A stretch of 55,763 bases of DNA from Chara braunii (Eukaryota > Streptophyta > Charophyceae > Charales > Characeae): contig BFEA01000004.1 in NCBI GenBank assembly GCA_003427395.1, positions 4,203,406 to 4,259,168 of the forward strand, read 5' to 3'. The position numbers and the translations under genes were made by a program. The notes under the pieces are model-generated. The model was not told the DNA's origin and made no database searches. It saw only the letters and a program-made list of their open reading frames with translations. This document shows positions 11,091-21,666 of this stretch, one piece after another. Within the stretch, counting starts at the first letter, position 1; every line of letters starts with the position of its first letter.

Positions 11091-11865
11091 AGGTCTAGCT
11101 CTTAAGTGGGGTGCACGGCAGGCAACTTAAACCCCACTCCCCAAACCCCATTCACACTGAGGACCTTTGAAGCGGGTACAACGGGTGACAGATGTCGGTG
11201 CCTCTGGCTTCAGGGATGATCGCGTGACCCCTCCCTGGGTTTCCTCACACGAGTGTTTTCTTAAGGCACCAGTACACCACGCTTTGGCCCACGGGTGTCA
11301 GCATGAAACCCGCACCACTTCGGTCTGCACCAATTTTTTTTTTCAACGGTGCCCCTGGCCGTGCCGCGCCTTCAAGCTCTGCAAGGCTGGGGCGGTGTAC
11401 CGGCGGCTTAATACATCAATAGTTGCGAAGCCAGGTATTGGCCCTGGTATCTCAAAATTTCTGTCCCCCGTTGAAAGTGTTGGGAAAGTACGGAATGGGT
11501 CCATGGCCCGTGTATGAGCAGCGGCCCCGGCGCCCAACTTTTGTTTCCAGTTTGGCGGTGAGTGTTAGAATATCATTTTTCCGCTGTCCTTTTTATCACG
11601 CCTGACTATCGTTTCAAGTCTGGCGGTGGGTGTTCAAATGTTGTTTTTCCGCGAGTTTTTGTTTTGAGTCTGCCGGCGACTGTTTGGGCCGAGATTGGTT
11701 CGGGCCTGTGTGAATGGAGTATGGGCGGCTCGATTGTGCAACAATCGTTTGGAACGCTCGGGCGAAAGGCTGCTGTTGGCGCGGTTTTATGAACGGGGTC
11801 TTTTTTGGCTGCGGATTTGTGGACTGAAACTACAAGTGTGGCAGTGTATATTTCAATCTTCTAGC
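11091..11865. other. unassigned GC-moderate sequence
   Basis: No protein family is recognised. The plus frame 11167-11517 (116 codons) has no visible domain. Two related strings, TCTGGCGGTGGGTGTT and GTTTGGCGGTGAGTGTT, occur near 11550 and 11625, suggesting a short degenerate repeat. Confidence 0.4.
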
Positions 11866-12083
11866 AGAAGATTCATTCGATTTTGCTCATCCTATCGATG
11901 GAAGTAGCGTGAGGCCAGCCACGAGGTTGGAGACTTACCTGTTCTCTCTCCCTCTCTCTATAGCCTCTCTCGCTCTCTTTGTGCGCATGGCTGGAAAGCA
12001 GTGTATATTTCCATTCCGATTTTGCTCCTCCTATCGATGGAAGTAGCCTCTCTGTATCTCTGTGTGTGCATGGCTGGAAATCT
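11866..12083 (-). repeat. tandem copies of a dispersed 'CATCGATAGGA' repeat beside CT microsatellite
   Basis: Two units carry ATTCGATTTTGCTCATCC / ATTCCGATTTTGCTCCTCC followed by TATCGATGGAAGTAGC (11875-11908 and 12009-12045). Both are followed by CT-rich sequence and GCATGGCTGGAAA. Related single copies in the reverse sense lie at 32375-32420 and 41215-41265. The gap that follows probably contains more units. Confidence 0.65.
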
Positions 12084-12206
12084 NNNNNNNNNNNNNNNNN
12101 NNNNNNNNNNNNNNNNNNNNNNNNNNNNNNNNNNNNNNNNNNNNNNNNNNNNNNNNNNNNNNNNNNNNNNNNNNNNNNNNNNNNNNNNNNNNNNNNNNNN
12201 NNNNNN
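12084..12206. other. assembly gap (123 N)
   Basis: A run of N lies between a CT/TG-rich repeat and a CA microsatellite, so the assembly broke in simple-sequence DNA. Confidence 0.98.
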
Positions 12207-12235
12207 CACACACACACACACACACACACACACAC
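12207..12235. repeat. (CA)n microsatellite
   Basis: This is an uninterrupted CA run immediately after the gap, with a single N at 12236. Frames that read HTHTHT or VCVCVC across it are artefacts. Confidence 0.95.
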
Positions 12236-12378
12236 NCTCAGGGGATGTTGTGGTGAACATTCACGACACACACACATGTAGTAGTGTACTTTTGCCCCTC
12301 CCGGAAAGCCGCAGGCCGAGCAGCACGAGGCGGTTGGCCTGGTGTGAAACAGGTGGGCTGTGGGAAAGTGTATATTTC

Positions 12379-12541
12379 CAGGAAAACGATATTCAGGCCT
12401 ACTGTTTCTTTTACTGCTGAGGGTTGAAAAACCTATCAGGAAAAACATACAGGCCTACTCTTACAATTACTGCTGCGGGTAGAACCACCTGTCAGGCAAA
12501 AGATATTCAGGGCTACTGCTATGTTTACAGCTGAGGGTCCT
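12379..12541. repeat. three-unit ~57-bp tandem repeat
   Basis: Units start at 12379, 12437 and 12493. Each begins CAGG(A/C)AAA and contains ATTCAGG-CTACT and ACTGCTGAGGGT-like strings. The unit length is 58 then 56 bp. Confidence 0.75.
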
Positions 12542-13609
12542 TTGTGTTTGGAGGTTGTCTATGTCTTTTAGATGCATGGGGGCTCGCAAAGCCTTCGACA
12601 AATAATGTTTTTAGGCGTTTATGGTTGCTCATTCCTCATGGTTTGTAACTTTGTATGCGTTGTTTGGAGGCTTCCAATGAATATGCTGCCCCCTACCTCG
12701 CTGCTTCCCACCCGCCAGTGGTCCTGCGCATTCTCGCCCCCAGAAACGGCAAAAGCAGGCAGCATGAGAAGGAATGAAATAGAACATAGGAAACGGAAGA
12801 GAACTAGGGGAAAATTAGAAATGAAACTGATTGGACAAGTGGGGTTGCTATGCCCCTGCCCACCCGAACAAAACTGGAAAAATAGTGCACAAGACGCTTA
12901 GTCGTCCAAGTGTCTTCTTTCTGATGCTGATTTCAACTGTGGCCAGAGCTTTGTTGAACCGGTGTGGCCGTGAAACCACCTTATTTTGCCTGGCAACACC
13001 ATTTGTTTTTGTTTGGTGGGCCGAGCCGCAAAGGACGCCGCTCGTTAATCCATGTCGTTGGAACAAAAGGTCTGGGAAACGTACCGGTGGTTTAAGGTGT
13101 GAAAGAAATGAACGTTGTGGTGGGGTGGGGACCGGGGGGGGGGGCGGGTTGCGGTGAGGGGGAATCTCCATGAGATTCTGACTGGAGTGTACCCTGCATG
13201 ATTTTGGGTTGGCAATGTCTTGCACTTGGTAGCAATTTTCTTCACGAGTTTCCAAAAAGGTGGAAGCTGAGTCAGCAGATATATTCTCTGCTGGCTTCCT
13301 GCCCCCTCCCCCTTTTTTTTCCGCCTTTCTCCTCTGAACTTTGGGAGTTTTGAAATTCGTGTTACGGACCAACTTGCCAAGTGGTATATGAATTTCTGAT
13401 TGAAAATGTCGAGGCCTGAAGCCTCTGCTCAAGGGCAAGCTATTGGTGGGCAAATGATTCATGAAGATTCAATTTCGGACGCCAGCAGAGTGATGTGGAA
13501 AATTTTGCAGTATAGTGTGTGAAAAGAGAACAAAAAAGTTTGAAGTGGTTAGAATTTGAACAGTAGGTGGAACTGGGAAATCATGAAAAACAAACCAATG
13601 TGTATGACA
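12542..13609. other. unassigned sequence, no gene seen
   Basis: Several short frames are open on both strands (for example 12848-13462 minus, 204 codons), but none shows a domain, biased codon use or a homologous copy in the window. The minus frame crosses a G-rich run near 13130 and looks fortuitous. Confidence 0.35.
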
Positions 13610-13750
13610 TAAGGCTAAAACCTCCAAGCCCTTGTGTCTTAATGCTATACACATGTAACTGTTTGTGAACAGATACCGAGTTCGAATCCAGGAAGTAACA
13701 AATGGATAAAGCAATGTTGGAGCCTTACCCCTTTAAAACCTTGAAAAATA
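13610..13750 (+). mobile_element. tRNA-derived SINE-like sequence (copy 3)
   Basis: A B-box-like GAGTTCGAATCC (around 13680) lies about 45 nt after a weak A-box-like region. A CTTACCCCTTTAAAA tail and an A-rich end follow. Middle and tail sequence (ACACATGTAACT) matches copy 1 at 488-606. Confidence 0.4.
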
Positions 13751-14235
13751 AGAGCATAAACAGCAGAGCCAAAACTATAACCACAGGATCTTCCTGTGTT
13801 TCAGACATCCATCAAAATTGGAATGCTGTACAAAAAATGAATATGGGCCGCAGTGAGAGTTTGATACAAATAATCTAGAACCACACTGAAATTAGGAAAT
13901 CGATCATGATAATAGTTGATTTATTTATTGCAAAGGAAGCCAATTCCTAGAGATGATGGGAGGGCCTCGCATAGTTATCCTGTTTCAGATGTGAAGCTGG
14001 AGTTGTGGGATGTAGTGCTTCACGTTACATTGATGCTTAACTTCTGCAATATGGATGGACAGAGCGCATGACTGGCACTTATCCATTCTGAAGTTTCACA
14101 CTTGTAACTAACCCAGTTGTTACTCCAGCGCCGACTTAATTTCTGCATGTGTCTGGGTACAGATTATGCACCCAGTTTTGGCTGCGTGTTGAGCTGCATT
14201 CTTGAGAATCAACTTAATTTCTAGTTTATAGAGAC
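13751..14235. other. unassigned AT-rich sequence
   Basis: Nothing recognisable on either strand. Confidence 0.4.
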
Positions 14236-14650
14236 ATGGTGATGATCAATCGATTGGCTCAGTTTATAGAGAAATGTGCATTATGGTCTGAGGTTGCATG
14301 TTCAAAGCTCTGCAGCCTTGCGCCTGGACACCGGCAGGCATCGAGCGCTCACAACTGTTCGCACAACCCCTTCAGTTGGCGCATGCTAGGGACTACAGAC
14401 ACTGCCTGCACCAGGGTTGTTCTATGTTTGGGTTAGGATATTGGAGGTTTGCCTGATGTTCTTGGTCCACGGGTTGTTCTGATGATTGCACACTTGTCCC
14501 CTGGTCTAGCACAGCGCATCAACAGACTAGTTGTCATGGTAGATCACCGTGTTTGAGCAAGGGACTGTATGGATGAGGTTGAGGGTTCGAAACTGATCAG
14601 GCGGGGCAGATCATACTTGCACAGAGATAGCTTGGATGTGGGCAGGGATG
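14236..14650 (+). mobile_element. two tRNA-like (SINE-head) promoters in tandem
   Basis: The first has A-box TGGCTCAGTTT (14254) and B-box GTTCAAAGC (14300-14308). The second has a perfect B-box GTTCGAAAC (14585-14593) with a weaker A-box near 14540. Neither folds into a convincing tRNA. They are probably relics of SINEs. Limits are uncertain. Confidence 0.3.
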
Positions 14651-14810
14651 TTGTGGAGGGGTAGATCATTCGAATCGGTTACCTTAGGGCTCTGCTTTGG
14701 GCGGGCAGGGCCGCAGGTGGGAAATATTAGGGGGTCCTATTAGTGGGGGGATTAGGTAGGAGAGTGCTGTGGTAAGGCCTCCCTGGGGGATAATCGGAAC
14801 AAGCCCAGTT

Positions 14811-15235
14811 GAGGATAGAGGTAAGAGGAACGGTTGAGGGGCCTAGTACCTACTACCGATGATTGAGACTGGTGCTGGTCGGGATGACTGTCAGGGGGAT
14901 CTTGCAATAGGGGCTCTCTCAGGAATAGATAATGGTGGGATCGACTACTTCCTTCAAGGATGAGGTAAGAGGAACCATTGGGGGGCCTAGTACGTATCGA
15001 TGACTGAGACCGGGGCTGTTCGGGATGAGGAATCTGGGGGGGATCTTGCGGTTCGGGATAGATAATGGTGGGATAGCCTGTTTCCCATGAGGATAGAGGT
15101 AAGAGGAATGGTGGGGGGCGTAGTACGTATGGATGATTGAGGCCGGTGCTGTTCCGGATGAGGACGCTAGGGGGAATATTGCAGTTAGGGATAAATAATG
15201 GTGGGATGGCCTGCTTCCTGCGTTGACAAATAGCA
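14811..15235. repeat. ~133-145-bp tandem repeat, three units plus partial
   Basis: Units start at 14811, 14956 and 15089. Each opens with GAGGATAGAGGTAAGAGGAA or a close variant and contains GGCCTAGTAC, GATGA-TGAGAC and ATAATGGTGGGAT. The minus strand stays open for 197 codons (15345-14752) across the array. Both unit lengths are one more than a multiple of three, so successive units are read in different frames. I do not treat this as coding. Confidence 0.85.
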
Positions 15236-15319
15236 CACAACCAACAATGATCAGAAGAACAATGATACAACCACGATAATGTGAGTAGGGAGGGATGTAG
15301 GTGGCGTCTATAGGTAGAG

Positions 15320-15425
15320 AGGTTGTTAGGGGGCGGGCCGTACATCTACTGATAATAGGCTAGAATCTCTAGGAGAGGGTGATAGGGGGGCGTACATCTA
15401 CTAATAATAGGTGAGAACCTCTAGG
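15320..15425. repeat. ~50-bp tandem duplication
   Basis: Two units contain GTACATCTACT-ATAATAGG and AGAA(T/C)CTCTAGG and lie directly after the 133-bp array. Confidence 0.6.
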
Positions 15426-16289
15426 TGGCAATGACAACAACAGTGAACAATTTATGTGCAATAGGAATGGGTCCACCTATGTGACGTGCAGAAGCACGTC
15501 TATACCTAGCGCCCTGTGCAACACGGCTCGTTGAACTATGCTGCACTTAGGACAGAGTGGGGTAAGCGGGGTCCTGCCCTGCTGCCTACAAACGCTGTCC
15601 GGTCAGGTCACCCCCATGGAGATGTTTGGAGGGTGACAATCCTGAGTGGTAGACACTGAGGCCGGATTGGTGGGGTAGGAGTGCGTCAGGGAGAAATAAT
15701 AAAGTGGTAGGTTGGGAGGGAGTCTCATAAAGGAAAAGGACCTATATAGACTGTGTGGATAACCACATGGCTGACAACGGAAGGTGGCTGTCTTATGTCT
15801 AGCATCCAACCTCTACAACAACCTGGGCTCTTTTTTATTAAAGAAAGAAAGAGAGAATTCAGAGTGCTGATATTCAATGGGAATCGGGGAAGAAGAAAAG
15901 AGAGGCACAGCTACTGGCAAAATGATCGATCTACATGCAACCCCTTCATTGAAAGGTAGCTATGCTTGAAGGGCCCCCCTGTATATCCTTAGGAGTAGTA
16001 GCAGGCCATTAGTGAAAGGTGAATTCAGACAAAAACATAGTTTAGTAATAGGAAGAAGTAAAATTAAAAAAGAACCTCTCACCTAATCAGTGGCTGCTAA
16101 GCGCTGGTGAGTGGGAGACTCTGCATTTCTGGTCCATACACTGAGTTAGGATAGTGGGGATAGGGGGTGCGCTAGGAGTATTGACGGGAGGATGGGTTGG
16201 GAAGGTAGTCTCATAATTTTCAGGATAACCATAGGCTGGCTGAGACTGCAACCAGCGTGTGTCAGGAGAAAAAAAGATCATGGAATACC
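15426..16289. other. unassigned sequence
   Basis: No gene or repeat partner was recognised. Short open frames only. Confidence 0.35.
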
Positions 16290-16395
16290 TTGCCCTTCTT
16301 TGGAACATCCAGTACAATTAGAACGATACAGAAGATTAGTATGGCCCCTCAACAAGGACAACACACGTAAATAGAGAGAAATGGTCTGAATTTTT
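16290..16395 (+). pseudogene. U6 snRNA pseudogene
   Basis: U6 is the catalytic spliceosomal snRNA. The stretch CCCTTCTTTGGAACATCC, then GAACGATACAG, AAGATTAGTATGGCCCCT, CAAGGACAACAC and GAGAAATGGTCTGAATTTTT aligns along the whole length of plant U6. The 5' hairpin is altered. The invariant ACAGAGA box is shortened by two bases (ACAGAAG). Several CpG sites read CA or TG. These changes make it a decayed copy. No upstream element of a plant U6 promoter (USE plus TATA) was recognised. Confidence 0.85.
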
Positions 16396-17100
16396 CAAAA
16401 TAAGAAAAAAACAAACAGAAATAAGTTGTGGACCACTGGACCTAGTCAGTGGCTCAATGGGAGACTTCGCATGTGAAACATTTTTTGAAGTAGTATGCAT
16501 GATCCATCCACCAGTTCAAATTTGATGTATGATCCACATCAGCCTCAGTGAAGTCCTAGTGGTGGTCTCAACTAGCGAGCACAACCACCAGCATCCGTGT
16601 GGTTGGTGGATGAAACCATTGGCGATTGGCACCCCTTTGGTTTTGTACTACTTTCCAATTGGCGACCCCTTTGGATGAGCCTTTTGAGCTCAAGTGTCGA
16701 GTATGAAGTTTGAAGAGTCCACTTCCATTTTTTTTGTGACCGCTAGGCTGGATTGGCACTGCTTCTGCTGCCATGCTGCTCCATTGCAGAGGGTAGTATA
16801 AAGTTTGTTTTGTCAAAGCCAAGGCCAAGCTGGCCCTTGGTGCCTTGGGATATCTGCTGACTTTGAAATGTGGCATTAGCTGGTACATCAGGGGAGCTGC
16901 GCTGCTTCACTGCATGGTTTGAGTCTGGTGCCGTACTCTCTTATTATACAAGCTGATGCATGGTAAGCTATTACCGACACTGCCAGTGCCCCACCCAGGT
17001 GTTGTAGGTTGTCAGGTCTCGATACTGCGTGTTTTGCTTGTCACTGTTGCTCGTAGTTGTTCTGTTGATCTCCCCAGTCTGGCATATCACACACGAGTGC
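16396..17100. other. unassigned sequence
   Basis: No gene seen. The minus frame 16888-16568 (106 codons) has no recognisable domain. Confidence 0.35.
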
Positions 17101-17200
17101 CGTTTGCTTTGCTCAAATGGTAGCCTTCAGGTCACATGTCTTAGCTCATGGGTTCAAGTCTGGCTTGGGACTTTGGGGATGCTTCTTGTCGAGCTTGGCC
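17101..17200 (+). mobile_element. tRNA-like SINE head
   Basis: A-box-like TTGCTCAAATGGTAG (17109-17123) and perfect B-box GGTTCAAGTC (17151-17160) are about 40 nt apart, as in a tRNA-derived SINE. The intervening sequence does not make a good anticodon arm. The 3' end is not defined. Confidence 0.4.
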
Positions 17201-18161
17201 TGTCATCTCTTCAACGAACTCATAGTTCCCTCTACACTGTACTGCACATATTGGGCCTTCGGGCATATGCATCTTGCTATACAGTTACACAGAACAAATA
17301 TAGTCTTCGGGCAGACACAAACATGACTCGTGAGTATATACACAACCTACGGCTCATACAAACATTCCTAGCCTCTAGACACACATATATACACAACAAT
17401 GATACCGGGCTGGGGGGCTCCGTCAGGTACATGACGGGGTGTACTCACGCATGGCTTGGCTCTAGGGTAGGGTAGGGATATAAGTCGCTCTGGCTAAGCC
17501 CTGCAAAAAAGAAAAAGAAGATCCAAAAACTCCAACAAAAACTATGTTTTGCAGTAGAAAAATATACTGAACAACTTTTGTCGTAGGGGTCGGACGAAAA
17601 TTCATTGCCAAGTAAAAAAAAAAAATTCAAATTAAAAACAAAAAATCAAATTAAAAATAAAAGTGAAATGAAAAATAAAAAATCAAGTTAAAAATAAAAA
17701 AGTTTGGAGGCGAACGCGAACATGGCTAAGCCCGAACGTGAACAAGCGCCCATAACCCTCCAAACTCGAACATAAAAATTATTAACAAAAACAAAACAAA
17801 AAAAAAGTTCTCAGAAAAATCTGAAAAAAATATATGTTATGTAATCATGAGTTAAAAATAAAAAACCGAACAAATGTGGTGTTTTTTTTTTTTTTTTAAC
17901 CAAAATAAATTATGTTCGCGCAAACATGTTCGCGAGCTGTTCGCGCGAACGTGAAGGGGCGCGAACACGTTCGTGGGAATGTGAAGGGGTGCGAACGAAA
18001 TAAAAAATAAAATATACATATGAGTTGGTGAAAAGCCCACGAAACAGTTTGTCACGACCCCTCGTTTGTTGTCCTCTTCTCCCTTTCTCTCTACAATTTC
18101 CCGGGCAGTTCTGTTGGATGATATATATATGTATATAGTTCTGTTTGACAATACATAGATA
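17201..18161. repeat. AT-rich segment with clustered GAACG/CGTTC motifs
   Basis: The stretch 17610-18020 is very A/T-rich but contains islands with many CGAAC or GTTCG words, several palindromic (GTTCGCGCGAAC near 17940, GCGAACATGTTCGC-like near 17920). One island (about 17702-17765) is bounded by TTTGGAGG and CCTCCAAA. It resembles the sub-terminal repeats of DNA transposons, but no transposase is present. Confidence 0.4.
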
Positions 18162-18645
18162 TGCAAGGAAAATGAGCAATAGCGAGATGACAATATCCAG
18201 ATTGCACAATCACATTGAAAGCCAGAAAGTTTCACAGTGTCCAGAAAGCAACATGCACCAATGTAACACCAATGGAGAATCGTAACACTGAAAACCAAAT
18301 GTCAATGAGAGCTTGCTCTCGCCACCACCAACGTAAGTGTCTAGGCCCTTCTCCCTACTTGGCGCTCGGCGCCCAACCTACTCCATACACAGCTACTATC
18401 TGCCCACTAATTGACAATGCAACTGTTGACGTCTGCAGCCAACGAAGTACTTGAAGATGTCGACCAATTCAGACGATCGCTAATACCAGGTATGTGCCCT
18501 CACATCATCATCATCATCATCCTTCTCTCTCTCCCTCGACTTTCACTCATGTCTTCCCTCTGTACACCCGAAAGCCACCCATGCGCCTCACTGTAGTCCA
18601 AGCCGCAGACAACTATGGAGGTTGAGGTATGGCGATGTCGAGCGC
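18162..18645 (-). mobile_element. partial LTR, family B
   Basis: It begins TGCAAGGAAAATGAGC like the LTRs of Gy-B and the solo LTR at 48017. It can be followed through GAGATGACAA, CACATTGAAAGCCAG, a (CAT)n run near 18500 and CACCCATGCGCCTCACTG to about 18645. After that the match is lost, so the distal third is missing. Confidence 0.7.
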
Positions 18646-19199
18646 ATCGGTCCGGCACCGCATGAAACGGGGCGGGACCCTCCCGGCCGCGTCACACAGG
18701 AGTTGGTCTGATCCTCATCGCAAATGCATATGGAGCTTCCACAAGCCGCTCCGGCCGAGTGCGCCAGCCATATCTCTNGCGAGCCCGTACGACAGGATAG
18801 GGCCTACGCGAGGCACGACTTACCTCCACCTTACGGGAGCTGTCACCTCCCTTCGGTGGGCGTATCCCTGCCGAGCTACCAGTCCATAGTACGAAAGCTA
18901 ACCAGCTACAATCGCAGAGGTGGACCAGCCGAGGGCGTTTCTCGTTCGTTGTAGCATAGGGGGTACGTGCGGTTTTATGCCTCTATCGGACCCTCACGCG
19001 AACCGACGCCTTGGGGGGCTAAGGTCCCAAGCGCGACTCGTCGTCGATCGACTAGGACACATCCCACACACCACGCGTACACCACTCTAAATAACATTAA
19101 AAAAAAAAATTAAAAACACACACACATACTCATACATATACAGAACGACACAATCAAACAACGCGACAACACTCATCGTCCCTTACTAGCCATCCTATA
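18646..19199. other. unassigned GC-rich sequence
   Basis: GC-rich DNA (one N at 18778) is followed by an A-run and CA-rich sequence near 19100-19140. No gene was recognised. Confidence 0.35.
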
Positions 19200-20612
19200 A
19201 CTCTCTGATGCGGAAATCGGATAGGCGTCGCGCACGAGACTTAGTATAAAACTGTGCGGACGCAGGGCTAATCTCATAGTGACTCGCAATGCAAGCATAC
19301 ACAAGCAGTCGCAATGACGGCGTACTATGTAGTACCCATACTCATGCGGTCCTCGTTAATCTCGAGGGTCGCATTCGACACTCAAGTTTCGGCTGATACA
19401 CGCCTTCAGGGATTGATATCTCGACGCTGGACAACCACCAAGTGCAGTTGAGAACCACCTCTTTTGCACCCTGCGAAGAGTGGGTGGTACACAGGTTCAT
19501 ACCTGTGTTGGCAATCGTCTCTTATCGCCCTGGAGACCAGCTCTATCATCCAAGGCCCGAAGAGAAATCAAGGGGTTTGACTTTGACAGCTGCCACAGAC
19601 TACAACGTCCAACCATAGAAACTTCTAAAGAGCAAAGGCTAAAAGGGGATGTCCCTTTTCTATCTAAAACATAAGCTGTTTAGCCCTTACGCCCGGTCGC
19701 AATAGCCCACACGAAACACTGAAGACATTTGTATTTACATATATATAGAGGGTTATAAATATGTGACGATCACTTTTCACAATCACAGTGAGACTCCTCT
19801 CAGCCATATATATGTATATGATCGCAGGTAGTCAAATCCAAAGTCTGAACCACCAAACATACCTACAATCACATTAAAGATTCAACCAAAAACCCATGCA
19901 GTACACGCGGTCAACTTCAACCATTCTCTGCACTCACACCCCTCGCTTTAGCCATGCAAGCCTCACTCTTGTGCAACTCCTCTAAATAAAATACTCAGTA
20001 CTTTTCTTTAAATGGTCATTCAAATAAAGTTTGGGCGAAAACACAACAAAGCAATTCAAATCACAAGGCTAAAGCCTTTAGGTTAAGTGGCAAGAGTGGA
20101 TTATAGTTGAGTCGTAAACCGACGAATGGGCAACCGACCTGTTATCAATGATAACAGAAGATGATCCTCGTAGGATCAAACTAAATCTAGCCCAAATCTT
20201 GAATCAAGCGATCAAGAGGACCTGTAACACAAGACAGGCCAAATCCCATGCTAAATCTATAAGTCTATGGAGAACAATCTCCATATCACGATCTCACTCA
20301 AAATCTCCCCACGACAAAATTTGAGCCTACCCTTAAGCCAGTGTCCAAAGAAAGGTAGACCTTGGCAGAGTCTCCTCTATATAGACTAGATTGCCAGAAT
20401 CGCCACCCGTCAAAATATAATCTAACTCCTCTAAACTAAGGAAATTTCGGCAGCGCTTCCTGCAGGAAAAGTGCGTTTTCAGAATTTATGATAACTCAAA
20501 TATGAAAACAAAAACCAAACTCTAACTTTGGAAAGTCAAACTTTGTCTGATTCCCTGAATTAGTAAAAATTTGGGCAGCACTCCCTTCAGAAAAGAAGAC
20601 TTTCCAGATTTT
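19200..20612. repeat. hairpin-dense noncoding segment, part 1
   Basis: There is no long ORF, but many local inverted repeats lie in series. Perfect or nearly perfect stems are 19225-19235/19254-19263 (10 bp, one bulge), 19454-19463/19476-19488 (10 bp, bulge), ACACAGGT/ACCTGTGT 19489-19508, GTCTC/GAGAC 19517-19537, GGCTAAA/TTTAGCC 19637-19685, CTGTTATC/GATAACAG 20139-20157, TGATCCT/AGGATCA 20162-20178, CCTGT/ACAGG 20221-20238 and TATGGAGA/TCTCCATA 20266-20285. Its last 170 bp are the first units of a ~124-bp tandem repeat that resumes after Gy-B at 29460. I do not recognise a known RNA. Confidence 0.6.
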
Positions 20613-21622
20613 TGCAAGGAAAATAAGCAACAGCGAGATGACAAATCCAGATTACACCATCTCATTAGAAGCCAGATAGTCACACTGTGTCCAGAGAGTA
20701 GCATTGCACCAATAATACACCGATGGAGGTTCGTAGTACTGAAAACCAATATCATGGAGAGCTTTCTCTCTCCTTCAGCAACACAAGAGTCCAGTCCCTT
20801 CACACTCCTACTTGGCGCTCAGCGCCCAGCCTACTACACAGCTACGATCAACCTAATAATAGACAATGCAACTGTTGACATCAGCGGCAACCCGTATACT
20901 GACCATCGCCAATACAAGGTAAGTGCCCTCACATCATCATCATCATCATCCTTCGCCCTTCCGTGACTTAACACCCACACCTGTCCTCTCTTGCACCCGA
21001 AGACCACCCCTGCGCCTCATTGTGTATCCAAGCCCAGCCCGCTATCGAGGCTGGCTATGGCGCTGCCCTCACCAGCGCCCTGCTCCCACACACGACCGCA
21101 CGTGCGCAGCCTCTTGCTCCAATATCGGCAGCCAGCCCGCGAGCAATTGCTCCAGCAGCGCTGCCGCCAACCAGCAAGTGGCCGAATGAGGCTGCCAGGG
21201 GTGAGCTCTTTCCTTTATGGAAAGAGTTCGCTTGCTCGCGCAGCCTGGCTGCACTGGCCTGGGCCCAGTAGCTTTCGGAAGGCCCCAGGATGCTGCCTGT
21301 GTACAACAGCTACTAGGCTGCTGGGCCTCGTTCGGTTGGGCGCCCAACAGTCTCTGTATGAGGTTGCGATTCACGCCCAGGGCCTGCATTCTTTGAAAAA
21401 GCCCGGAGGGCCGTGGAAATGTCTTTGTTGCCCGACCTGAGTTCCTCTCAATCAACTTGCGCGTCCCAATTGCCTGGACCCCAAATATGAAATTGACAGT
21501 GGAGGGCCTCTTGCGATATCTTAGGCCCGCCTTCACTTAGGGCGGGCACTTTCGCCTTCACTTAGGGTGGGTAACGCTGCAAACAGGGCCCCCTAGGCCT
21601 ACCGAGGACCCTGATCCTCGCA
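20613..21622 (-). mobile_element. 3' LTR of Gy-B
   Basis: This LTR is 1010 bp, starting TGCAAGGAAAATAAGC and ending CCTCGCA. It matches the 5' LTR at 28425-29459 over its full length. The main difference is a deletion of about 23 bp here after GCGGCAACC. The plus strand carries a perfect splice-donor look-alike AAGGTAAGTGCC near 20917 and a (CAT)n run just after it. Minus (155 codons) and plus (149 codons) frames are open in both LTRs but show no protein family. Confidence 0.9.
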
Positions 21623-21641
21623 TTTTTCCTCCTTTACTTCG
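21623..21641 (-). promoter_or_regulatory. polypurine tract of Gy-B
   Basis: The minus strand reads CGAAGTAAAGGAGGAAAAA directly before the LTR start TGCGAGG. The homologous Gy-C site (CGAAGCAAAGGAGGAGGGAA, near 36843-36862) is very similar. Confidence 0.7.
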
Positions 21642-21666
21642 TGAGTCCTCTGAGAAGTCTCTTATT

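Noticed and set aside
11873-12448. 191-codon minus frame through the N gap
   Set aside because: Mostly N and CA/TG microsatellite; not a gene.
13640-13700. Possible tRNA gene (B-box GAGTTCGAATCC)
   Set aside because: Acceptor and anticodon stems do not pair and the A-box is weak; better explained as a SINE relic.
21069-21536. 155-codon minus frame, present in both Gy-B LTRs (also 28906-29373)
   Set aside because: The two copies are alike because LTRs are identical at insertion; no known LTR protein matches and overlapping frames are equally open.
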